Source of the DNA: Bacteroidota bacterium
GTDB lineage: Bacteria > Bacteroidota > Bacteroidia > Chitinophagales > Saprospiraceae
DNA: 64,000 bases
Assembly (NCBI GenBank): GCA_003045895.1
Contig: PZPC01000015.1
Coordinates: 1-64,000, forward strand
Direction: 5' to 3'
Below are positions 8,595 through 16,473 of this stretch, in pieces (position 1 is the first letter of the stretch; each line of letters starts with the position of its first letter). A model generated the notes under the pieces. That model worked only from the letters and a program-made list of their open reading frames with translations, was not told where the DNA came from and made no database searches. The position numbers and the translations under genes were made by a program.

Positions 8595-9425
8595 TCACCC
8601 CCCAATCGCTCCCAACTCAATACCTTCGGCGTAAGCCACCTGGATACGCTGTTGGTGGAAAGCGGATTTGATCCGTTGGTTCACCTCGAAGGTAACGGGC
8701 CAGTAATCATCGGGCGAAACGTAGGGCCGTACGGTGAGTACGATATTATGGCTGTCAAAAGTTTCGATACCAACTAGGGGTTCGGGGGTCTCGAGCACGC
8801 CCGGAGTCGTCCGCAAAACAGCCAGAATAATGGCCTGCACTTTGGGGAAATCCTCGCCGTAGGGCATGGTGACCGCCAGCTCCAGGCGGACGTAGTTGCG
8901 TTCCGAAAAATTGGTGACAATGTTGTCTACGATCTGGCCATTGGGAATGATCAGTGTTTTGTTGCCCGGCGTCAGCATGATGGTATTGAAAACCTGGATT
9001 TCTGCTACCCGGCCAAACTTGTCGCACACCTCAATCCACTGGCCAACTTTGTAGGGCCGGAAGATGAGCAGGATGATGCCGGCGGCAAAATTGCTGAGGC
9101 TACCCTGTAATGCCAATCCCACGGCGAAACTGGCAGCTGCCAGAATAGCGACAAAGGAGGCGGTGTCGAAGCCCAAAATCCCCGCTACGGCTAAGAAGAG
9201 CATGATCTTCAGCCCGACCGCTATTACGGCGCTCAGAAACGGCACCAGGTTTTCGCTAATCCCAGCTACGCGCATCCCCCGGCCGACGACCACCCTGGTC
9301 TTATTGATGACTTTAAGGCCAATGATGAGGATGATCAGACCCAGCAGCAGGGGCGGACCGTATTTTGTAGCCAATTCGATGAGGGTACTTACCCAGTTGC
9401 CAATTTGGCTGGCATCCATTTCCAT
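8595..9425 (-). CDS. Small-conductance mechanosensitive channel (MscS family)
   Basis: The 276-residue membrane protein has two N-terminal transmembrane helices (about 16-40 and 62-80), the pore-lining TM3 with the Ala/Gly packing pattern ILAAASFAVGLALQGSLSNFAAGIILL, and the cytoplasmic beta domain with VFNTIMLTPGNKTLIIPNG. It would open under membrane tension to release solutes during osmotic down-shock. The start was chosen at MEMDASQ because a TATTTTTG -7 box lies 16 nt upstream; the longer frame has a Cys-rich, non-family N-terminus that would include the promoter. The length fits the short MscS class. Confidence 0.9.
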   Translation of the reverse strand: MEMDASQIGNWVSTLIELATKYGPPLLLGLIILIIGLKVINKTRVVVGRGMRVAGISENLVPFLSAVIAVGLKIMLFLAVAGILGFDTASFVAILAAASFAVGLALQGSLSNFAAGIILLIFRPYKVGQWIEVCDKFGRVAEIQVFNTIMLTPGNKTLIIPNGQIVDNIVTNFSERNYVRLELAVTMPYGEDFPKVQAIILAVLRTTPGVLETPEPLVGIETFDSHNIVLTVRPYVSPDDYWPVTFEVNQRIKSAFHQQRIQVAYAEGIELGAIGG

Positions 9426-9441
9426 GTGCAGATTTTGGGTG

Positions 9442-9449
9442 CAAAAATA
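9442..9449 (-). promoter_or_regulatory. Bacteroidota -7 box for the mscS-like gene
   Basis: On the minus strand this reads TATTTTTG, an exact TAnnTTTG match, 16 nt before the chosen start. It argues against the longer upstream frame. Confidence 0.6.
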
Positions 9450-9617
9450 GGTGCTGTTGTCCATACTTAATAACCGGCCTGGAGAAAGTTGGCAACAGTC
9501 TGCTTTCGCGTTGCCACAGCAGGCGTGTGCAGGATGATCCGGCACTATTTTTTTCCCTGTGCCAATTTTTTATATCTTCACCGCTTCGCAAGATACTGGC
9601 AGTAAAAACCATCAAAA

Positions 9618-9767
9618 ATGACCCATCAGAACCCGCAGGAGGAAGAGGATAATCTGGCTGATGCCCCGCCTATTTTAGGAAGTTGGAATCGCATGTATCT
9701 GTTTGTGTTGGTACTGCATTTTTTATTCATTGCGGCCTTGTACTGGTTTACCCACGCTTACGCTTAA
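9618..9767 (+). CDS. 49-residue single-pass membrane protein, symporter companion
   Basis: The ATG at 9618 opens a frame of 49 codons ending in TAA at 9767. The product has an acidic cytoplasmic-type head (NPQEEEDNLADAPP), a short linker ILGSWNRM, and one strong transmembrane helix (YLFVLVLHFLFIAALYWF). It ends 9 nt before the start of the sodium:solute symporter gene, so the two are almost certainly co-transcribed. Small one-helix partners exist for several SSS and related transporters; assignment as an accessory subunit here is inference from position and shape. A TATCTTCA sequence near 9572 is a possible promoter box. Confidence 0.65.
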   Translation: MTHQNPQEEEDNLADAPPILGSWNRMYLFVLVLHFLFIAALYWFTHAYA

Positions 9768-9776
9768 TTTATTTTT

Positions 9777-11489
9777 ATGCATTGGCTCGACTGGCTTGTT
9801 ATGCTGGGCACTTTAGGTGCTATTGTTTTGTACGGTGTTTATCATACCCGTAATATTAAGAGTGTTCAGAGTTACTTAATGGGTGATCGGGACTTGCGGT
9901 GGTGGACCATCGGTTTGTCGGTCATGGCTACCCAGGCCAGTGCCATTACTTTTTTGTCTACCCCCGGGCAGGCCTTCGAAGACGGGCTGCGTTTCGCCCA
10001 GTTCTATTTCGGGTTGCCGGTAGCCATGGTTTTTCTTTGTGTTTTTGTGCTGCCCATTTATTACCGGCTGAAGGTCTATACGGCCTACGAGTACCTCGAA
10101 GGCCGGTTCGACCTGCGCACCCGCACGTTTACGGCCATTTTGTTCCTCATCCAGCGTGGACTGGCCGCCGGAATAACCATTTATGCTCCGGCTATTATCC
10201 TCAGTACCATCCTGGGCTGGCGACTTAACCTGACGATTATGGCGATTGGGGTCATCGTTATTTTTTATACGGTGCTCGGTGGAACCAAGGCCGTAAGTGT
10301 GACCCAGAAACAGCAGATGATTGTAATCCTGTCCGGAATGTTTATTGCCGCTATCCTGCTGGTTGACCAACTGCCGACGGGCGTCAGCTTTTACGATGCC
10401 GTGGGGGTAGCTGGTAAGCTGGGCAAACTCAACGTAGTCGACTTCTCTTTCGACCTGGACAACCGCTATACTTTTTGGTCGGGGATGCTGGGCGGGTTTT
10501 TCCTCTTCGTCTCCTATTTTGGTACCGACCAGTCGCAGGTCCAGCGCTACCTGAGCGGGCGCTCCCTGTCAGAAAGCCGACTGGGACTGTTGTTCAACGG
10601 GATCATCAAGGTGCCCATGCAGTTTTTGGTCTTGTTCGTGGGGATCATGGTTTTTGTCTTTTTTCTCTTTGTGCAGGCGCCGATACACTTTAACTCCGCA
10701 AACCTCGAGTTGGTGAAAAGCAACCCGAAAACGGCACCCGCTATCGACGAATTGACGACCACCTACGACCAGCTGTTCATCGAACGCGAAGCTGCGGTCA
10801 ACGAAATGATCGTCGCCCTGAAAAAGGAAGATGAGCCCCGTATTGCAGCTTCTACCAAACGGGTAAAAGCGCTGCAAACCCAGGATGCAGAAATTCGGGA
10901 GGAAGTCCGTACCCTCATTAGCGAAGCCAGCGAGGGGGCGGCCAAAACCAAAGACACGGACTACGTTTTTATTACTTTCGTGATCAATTACCTGCCCATC
11001 GGACTGGTAGGACTCATCCTGGCGGTTATCTTTTCGGCGGCGATGTCGTCCACCGCTTCCGAATTGAACGCCCTGGCGACGACCACCGTGATCGACCTCT
11101 ACAAACGCTCGCTGGTCTCCGACCGGGACGACCAGCACTACCTCAAGGCCTCTAAGTGGTTTACCCTCCTGTGGGGTGGTATTGCGCTTTTTTTCGCGGT
11201 ATATGCCGATCTTTTCGACAACCTCATCCAGGCGGTCAATATCATTGGCTCGCTCATGTACGGTGCCATTTTGGGGGTCTTTATGGTGGCCTTCTTCCAA
11301 AAACGCATTGGCGGAACGGCCGTGTTTACGGCGGCTGTCATCACGGAGATAGTCATCCTTACTATTTTTGCCCTGGACCATTACGAAAAAATCCATATAG
11401 CTTACCTGTGGTTGAATCCCATTGGGTGCATTTTGGTCATGATTCTGGCGGAGATCCTGCAGGGCCGTCGCGTGGAAATCCGGGAGTAG
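9777..11489 (+). CDS. Sodium:solute symporter (SSS family)
   Basis: The 570-residue protein has about 13 hydrophobic helices in the LeuT-like SSS fold. Family sequence is clear in GDRDLRWWTIGLSVMATQASAITFLSTPG (inverted-repeat start), YTVLGGTKAVSVTQKQQ and FSAAMSSTASELNALATTTV, where the serines contribute to the Na2 site in characterised members. It would couple inward Na+ flow to uptake of an organic solute; sugar, inositol and other substrates are all possible. Residues about 305-395 form a hydrophilic, charged, probably coiled segment (ERE, KKEDEP, KRVKALQTQ) inserted between helices, longer than the usual loop. A 49-residue membrane peptide is encoded immediately upstream. Confidence 0.9.
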   Translation: MHWLDWLVMLGTLGAIVLYGVYHTRNIKSVQSYLMGDRDLRWWTIGLSVMATQASAITFLSTPGQAFEDGLRFAQFYFGLPVAMVFLCVFVLPIYYRLKVYTAYEYLEGRFDLRTRTFTAILFLIQRGLAAGITIYAPAIILSTILGWRLNLTIMAIGVIVIFYTVLGGTKAVSVTQKQQMIVILSGMFIAAILLVDQLPTGVSFYDAVGVAGKLGKLNVVDFSFDLDNRYTFWSGMLGGFFLFVSYFGTDQSQVQRYLSGRSLSESRLGLLFNGIIKVPMQFLVLFVGIMVFVFFLFVQAPIHFNSANLELVKSNPKTAPAIDELTTTYDQLFIEREAAVNEMIVALKKEDEPRIAASTKRVKALQTQDAEIREEVRTLISEASEGAAKTKDTDYVFITFVINYLPIGLVGLILAVIFSAAMSSTASELNALATTTVIDLYKRSLVSDRDDQHYLKASKWFTLLWGGIALFFAVYADLFDNLIQAVNIIGSLMYGAILGVFMVAFFQKRIGGTAVFTAAVITEIVILTIFALDHYEKIHIAYLWLNPIGCILVMILAEILQGRRVEIRE

Positions 11490-11538
11490 ATGTACGGAAA
11501 AACCCCGGAATAGCTGTATTTTTACCGAAAATAACACA

Positions 11539-12654
11539 ATGAAACAGTTGCTTACCTGGATGTTCCTCCTCCTGATAATGCCCGTTGCCAACGCCCAGGC
11601 CAGGCAAGTGCTGACGGATCAAACGCTGAAAATCTCCAGCGAAGAAAGCCTGTATTTTGGCTTAGCTGCCGGGGATCAGTTGACCCTTCAATTGCAGGAA
11701 ACCAGCGACAAAGAGCTGCGGGAGGTGTCTGTCATTCGCTACCCCAATCAGGTCATCTATGCCAACCTCAAAGTGGCCAGCCTGCAAAAGACCCTGGCTA
11801 TTCCCGGCGATGGCGTCTACGCATTTCGCTTCAGCCACAGTGGGCTGGGCAGCCGGGTTTGCCAGGTGCAGCTCTTCCGCCAGCCTGCTGCGGGTCGGGA
11901 ACAGTTTAACACCCAGGTCAATTGGGTCGAAAGAATCGATACCATCTATCAACTCAGGGAAAATGCCACGCAGCGCTACGAGGAGCGGCAGATTTCGCGT
12001 ACCCGCAGGGTTGTGGCGTCCGTTGATACCATCGTGGAAAGCATCATCAACCGCACCGAACGAGTGCACTCCAGTACTAATCTGGGCGGCAACGCGACCG
12101 AGATCCGGTTCGAACTTCCGGCGACGGTTTACCAACCCAATGCCCAGTCACCTTACCAGACCACCGAACTGGTCTCCTGGGCGTATGCCATCTCTACGGG
12201 GCCTGCCGGCGATGCCTGGTACCAGGACGCCAACCTGCGGGCTGCCACCCGCCAGGCATCTTCTTCAATGGTTAAAATGGGACTGGCGGCCACCGGTTAC
12301 GGAGCCCTGGCGGTATTGGCCATTGAAGGGGTCAACCACTTTTCTACCCCGCCCAGTGGAGATAATGTGCTGTTTGAATTCCTGACCGCTGTTTCCGGGC
12401 AGCCGAAAACGGTGGCTAGCGGCAACACCGTCGCTGCGTTCGACAAAATTACCCGCGGCCAACCCGGCAAATACAAGCTGGTCTTGCAAAACGACAACAT
12501 CGTCGATGCCATCAACGCAGAAGTGAAAATTATTGCCATTTTAAAAACCACGACTTACCGGGAGGAGGATTACCTGGAAACCCAAACCGTACCCGTCGAT
12601 GACCGGGAGATCAAAAGCCTGGAACGGGTGCGGGTGCCGGTGCTGGCGCAATAG
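11539..12654 (+). CDS. Secreted protein of unknown function
   Basis: The 371-residue product begins with a Sec signal peptide (hydrophobic LLTWMFLLLIMPVANA, likely cleaved after AQA). No family was recognised. The mature part starts with beta-rich sequence (SLYFGLAAGDQLTLQLQE), has a polar central region with repeated RT and TIV segments (RIDTIYQL, SVDTIVESIINRTERVHS), a short hydrophobic stretch near 250-270 (MGLAATGYGALAVLAIEGV), and a final beta-rich part ending in a charged stretch. It may lie in the periplasm or be attached to a membrane. It is 49 nt downstream of the symporter gene, so read-through is possible, but it has no clear functional link to it. Confidence 0.7.
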   Translation: MKQLLTWMFLLLIMPVANAQARQVLTDQTLKISSEESLYFGLAAGDQLTLQLQETSDKELREVSVIRYPNQVIYANLKVASLQKTLAIPGDGVYAFRFSHSGLGSRVCQVQLFRQPAAGREQFNTQVNWVERIDTIYQLRENATQRYEERQISRTRRVVASVDTIVESIINRTERVHSSTNLGGNATEIRFELPATVYQPNAQSPYQTTELVSWAYAISTGPAGDAWYQDANLRAATRQASSSMVKMGLAATGYGALAVLAIEGVNHFSTPPSGDNVLFEFLTAVSGQPKTVASGNTVAAFDKITRGQPGKYKLVLQNDNIVDAINAEVKIIAILKTTTYREEDYLETQTVPVDDREIKSLERVRVPVLAQ

Positions 12655-12762
12655 GGGAGGCGGTGGTTGTTGGCCATCAGGTTGTGCTACCCGTGGAACG
12701 CTATTTGTCATAAACATTCGAAAAAAACCAGGCCACAAAAAGCCCGCACAAAAAGGAATGAC

Positions 12763-12770
12763 TATTTTTG
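12763..12770 (+). promoter_or_regulatory. Bacteroidota -7 box for smc
   Basis: TATTTTTG, an exact TAnnTTTG match, lies 6 nt before ATG 12777. Transcription would start at or just before the start codon, giving an almost leaderless mRNA. Confidence 0.65.
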
Positions 12771-12776
12771 CGTCCT

Positions 12777-15700
12777 ATGCGATTGAAACAGCTAGAAATT
12801 AAAGGTTTTAAAAGTTTCGCCAACGAAACACGGGTCAACTTCTCCGAAGATGTCATCGGTATTGTGGGCCCCAACGGCAGTGGCAAGTCGAACATCGTCG
12901 ATGCCATTCGCTGGGTATTGGGGGAGCAAAAAAGCAAGGAACTCCGCCTCGACCAGATGTCGAGCGTCATTTTTAATGGTACCAAGAAGCGCAAGGCGGC
13001 TGGTATGGCTTCGGTTTCCCTGACGTTTGAAAACACCAAAAACCTCCTGCCCACCGAGTACAACATGGTGACCATCACCCGGATGTTGTACCGCACGGGC
13101 GAGAGCGAATACCGCCTCAACGGCGTAACTTGCCGCCTCAAGGACATTACCAGCTTATTTCTGGACACGGGTATCGGTTCCAACTCTTACGCCATCATCG
13201 CCCTGGGGATGGTGGATGACATCCTGGATGACAAGGAAAATTCCCGCCGCAAAATGTTTGAGCAGGCCGCGGGTATTGCCAAGTACAAGGTGCGGAAAAA
13301 GCAAACCCTGCAAAAACTGGACAGCACCACCCTGGATCTCGACCGCATCGAAGACCTCCTCTTCGAGATCAATGGGAATATGGAATCCCTGGAAAAGCAA
13401 GCCAAACGCGCCAAGCGCTACTTTGAAATAAAAGGCCAGTACAAGGAGTTGAGCCTGCAATTGGCCCGCATCAAAATCGATGAACTGCGCGAACGCCACA
13501 AGGCGATTCAAAAGCAGCTGACCGAAGAAGAAGACAAATACCGGCAGTACGAGATTACGGTTACGCAGCTGGAAGCGGGTATCGAAGCGGAGCGCAAGGC
13601 CCACGTGGACAAGGAAAAGGTGCTTTCGGATCGCCAGCGCGACCTCAACAACCTCGTTGGCCAGTTGCGCGGGATGGAGAACGACCGGCAGATGCTGCAA
13701 CAGCGCCTCCAGTTCATCACCCAAAATCGGGAAAAGCTCGTTCAGGACATCAGCCAGGCCAAGGATCGGTTGGTGCAATTGGATGCCCAGCTACAGGAAT
13801 ACCGCACCGAGCTAAACGCCGAGAAGCGGGTGGAAGCCCGCCTGGAACAGGAATTGGTCACGGCCGAAGATCGGTTGGTAAAAATCCGGGAAAGCCACGG
13901 CGCCATCAAAGCCAACCTGGATTCGGTGGTGTCGGAACAACAACAGGTAGAACGGCAGGTATTCGAGCTGGAAAAGAAGCGGGCCATCAACCAGAGCCAG
14001 ATCGATAACTTCAATCAACAACGGGAACGCAATACCCAGGATATCGAAACCCGGCGGGCCGATATGGAAGAGCTGGGCGGCCGCCTGCAGGCTTTGGAAG
14101 AGAAAGAAGCGGAGGCGCGTAAAGTGGTAGAAGCCAAGGAATTGGCCGAAGAACAACGCCAACAGCACGTAAAGGATGCCGAAACGCGCCTGGAAGACCT
14201 CAACCAGCAGCGGATAAAAGTCAACCGCAGCCTGGACGCCAAGCGCAACGAGTTCAAGCTCACCAAAAGCATGATCGAAAGCCTGGAAGGTTTCCCGGAA
14301 TCGATCCGTTTCCTCAGCCAGAACAAAGACTGGAAAAAGGACGCTTCCTTACTTTCCGATCTGCTCTACGTACAGGAAGACTACCGCATCGCTATTGAAA
14401 ATTACCTGGAGCCCTACCTCAACTACTACGTAGTCGACAACCTGGAAGAAGCTTTTCAGGCCATCCAACTGCTGGGGCGCAGCCAGAAGGGGAAAGCCAA
14501 TTTTTTTGTGCTGGATGCTTTTGCGGATTACAACCCGCCGGCAGAACTGATTCCCGCCGGTGCCCAAATGGCGGCCGATTTGGTGCAGGTAGATGGCCTT
14601 TACCGCAAGCTGTGCGCCTACCTGCTGGAGAACGTTTTGATCGTTGAAAATGAAGACGTAAAAGCCAGCATCCCTGCTGGTAGCTGGACGGTACTGTCGC
14701 GCAGTGGCCGTTTCATCCGGCGCCGGTTCAGTGTTTCGGGGGGCTCGGTAGGTTTGTTTGAGGGTAAGAAAATTGGCCGCAAGAAGAATTTGGAAATTCT
14801 GGCGACCGCCATTGAGAAAGCCGAACGCGAGGAACAGAAATTGTCGACGGCCTATTACCAGGAAAAGACAGACCTGGAACGCCTCAAGCAGCAGCGTTCT
14901 CCCCAGGATATCCAGCTGGCCCGACAGGCCCTGAACCAGCTGAGCCAACAGCAGGTATCCCTGGCTACCCGCATGGAAAACTTCCAGTCTTTTGTGGATG
15001 ATATCAACAAGAAAAATGCCCAGTTGCAGGAGGATGTCCGGGTAAGGACCACCGAAAACCAGGCCATCGAAGAACAACTCGGTGGCTCCCAACACCGGGT
15101 GATCGAAATACAGCAGCAAATTGCCAATACCGATGGCAGCTACCGCGAAATTGCCGAATCACTGAGTGCCGCTTCCGCAGCTTTCAACGAAAAAAATATT
15201 GCTTTTATTCGGCAGCAAAACCGCGTGACGGCGCTCCAGCAGGAGTTGTCCTTCCGCGAAAAGCAACTCACCGAAATCGCCGCCGCCCGGCAAGCCAACG
15301 AACAGTCGCTGGCGGGCAGTGAGAAAGAAATCGCGGAGGCCCAGGGCAAAATCGATGCACTCCAACTGCAGTTACAAGACCTCTACCGGGAAAAAACCGT
15401 GCGGGAAACCGGACTGACGGAAGCGGAGCAAGCCTATTTTCAGGCCCGCGGTGGCATCAACGAACTGGAAGACCAGCTTCGCAAAATCAACCGCTTGCGC
15501 CAGGATTCCCAAATCCTGGTCAACCAACTCAAAGATCGGTTCAGTAGCATCAAATTCGATATCAGTACGGTGGCCCAACGGTTGCGCATTGAATTTTCTA
15601 TTGATGTGAATGATTTCATCAAAGAAGAGACGACCCCCGAGGAAGCAGCCGCTAATGAACTGGTAGACCCTACTGAACTGGAAATGAAGGTGGAGCGCCT

Positions 15701-16355
15701 CAAAAGCCGCATCGACAACTACGGGGAGATCAATCCCATGGCCGTCGAAGCTTACGACGAGATGAAGGAGCGCTTTGAAACCATCACGGCCCAACGGGCA
15801 GATATCCTGGAAGCCAAAGCATCCTTGCTGAAGACCATCAAGGAAATTGAAGAAACGGCCACCGTCCAGTTTCTCGATGCCTTTGATAAAGCCCGGGTCT
15901 ATTTTATTGATGTTTTCCGCAGCTTGTTTACCGAAGACGACAACTGCGACCTCATCCTGCTGGAACCAGAAAACCCGCTCGAGTCTAAAATTGAGATCGT
16001 CGCCAAGCCCAAAGGCAAGCGGCCACAGTCGATCAACCAGCTGTCAGGTGGTGAGAAAACCCTCACGGCAACAGCACTGCTGTTTGCCCTCTACTTGCTC
16101 AAGCCGGCACCCTTCTGTATCTTCGACGAAGTGGACGCCCCGCTGGACGATGCCAATATCAACAAGTTCAACCGCATCATTAAGAAGTTCTCCACGGAGT
16201 CGCAGTTTATCATTGTAACCCACAATAAGCTGACCATGTCGGCGGTCGATACCATCTACGGCGTGCACATGATCGAGCAGGGCGTATCTGCGGTTACGCC
16301 GGTCGATTTCCGCGATTTTGAGGAAACGGGGATCTTTACGGCGGTGCAGAATTAG
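12777..16355 (+). CDS. smc: Chromosome segregation protein SMC
   Basis: The 1192-residue ATPase is the core of bacterial condensin, which extrudes DNA loops and organises the chromosome. It begins MRLKQLEIKGFKSFANE and has Walker A GPNGSGKS (31-38), long coiled coils on both sides of a central hinge (about 500-650, with sequences near YLEPYLNYYVV and GGSVGLFEG), then the C-terminal head with the ABC signature LSGGEKTLTATALLFA and Walker B FCIFDEVDAPLDD. ATG 12777 was chosen over an in-frame TTG 9 nt earlier because that TTG lies inside the -7 box and the family starts with M-x-L-K. The length is typical. No scpA or scpB is adjacent. Confidence 0.97.
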   Translation: MRLKQLEIKGFKSFANETRVNFSEDVIGIVGPNGSGKSNIVDAIRWVLGEQKSKELRLDQMSSVIFNGTKKRKAAGMASVSLTFENTKNLLPTEYNMVTITRMLYRTGESEYRLNGVTCRLKDITSLFLDTGIGSNSYAIIALGMVDDILDDKENSRRKMFEQAAGIAKYKVRKKQTLQKLDSTTLDLDRIEDLLFEINGNMESLEKQAKRAKRYFEIKGQYKELSLQLARIKIDELRERHKAIQKQLTEEEDKYRQYEITVTQLEAGIEAERKAHVDKEKVLSDRQRDLNNLVGQLRGMENDRQMLQQRLQFITQNREKLVQDISQAKDRLVQLDAQLQEYRTELNAEKRVEARLEQELVTAEDRLVKIRESHGAIKANLDSVVSEQQQVERQVFELEKKRAINQSQIDNFNQQRERNTQDIETRRADMEELGGRLQALEEKEAEARKVVEAKELAEEQRQQHVKDAETRLEDLNQQRIKVNRSLDAKRNEFKLTKSMIESLEGFPESIRFLSQNKDWKKDASLLSDLLYVQEDYRIAIENYLEPYLNYYVVDNLEEAFQAIQLLGRSQKGKANFFVLDAFADYNPPAELIPAGAQMAADLVQVDGLYRKLCAYLLENVLIVENEDVKASIPAGSWTVLSRSGRFIRRRFSVSGGSVGLFEGKKIGRKKNLEILATAIEKAEREEQKLSTAYYQEKTDLERLKQQRSPQDIQLARQALNQLSQQQVSLATRMENFQSFVDDINKKNAQLQEDVRVRTTENQAIEEQLGGSQHRVIEIQQQIANTDGSYREIAESLSAASAAFNEKNIAFIRQQNRVTALQQELSFREKQLTEIAAARQANEQSLAGSEKEIAEAQGKIDALQLQLQDLYREKTVRETGLTEAEQAYFQARGGINELEDQLRKINRLRQDSQILVNQLKDRFSSIKFDISTVAQRLRIEFSIDVNDFIKEETTPEEAAANELVDPTELEMKVERLKSRIDNYGEINPMAVEAYDEMKERFETITAQRADILEAKASLLKTIKEIEETATVQFLDAFDKARVYFIDVFRSLFTEDDNCDLILLEPENPLESKIEIVAKPKGKRPQSINQLSGGEKTLTATALLFALYLLKPAPFCIFDEVDAPLDDANINKFNRIIKKFSTESQFIIVTHNKLTMSAVDTIYGVHMIEQGVSAVTPVDFRDFEETGIFTAVQN

Positions 16356-16432
16356 GGGGGTAGATTCCATTATGCACACCTTTGCTGCTGCTCTAATCCT
16401 AGCCTAGCCGAAAAAGCCTAATAAAAATGAAA

Positions 16433-16468
16433 GCGCGCTTGCCGCACAAAACGGGCAGCAAGCGCGGC
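16433..16468. terminator. Bidirectional terminator hairpin after smc
   Basis: A GC-rich stem (CGCGCTTGC with GCAAGCGCG, extendable on both sides) sits between the convergent smc and TIR-TPR-SDR genes. ATAAAAATGAAA flanks it on one side and a T-rich run on the other. Confidence 0.75.
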
Positions 16469-16473
16469 TGCTC

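Noticed and set aside
10569-11591. 340-codon minus-strand frame across the symporter and next gene
   Set aside because: Antisense to clear membrane helices; low-complexity composition; no promoter or motif.
14349-15119. 256-codon minus-strand frame inside smc
   Set aside because: Antisense shadow of the smc hinge and coiled-coil coding region.
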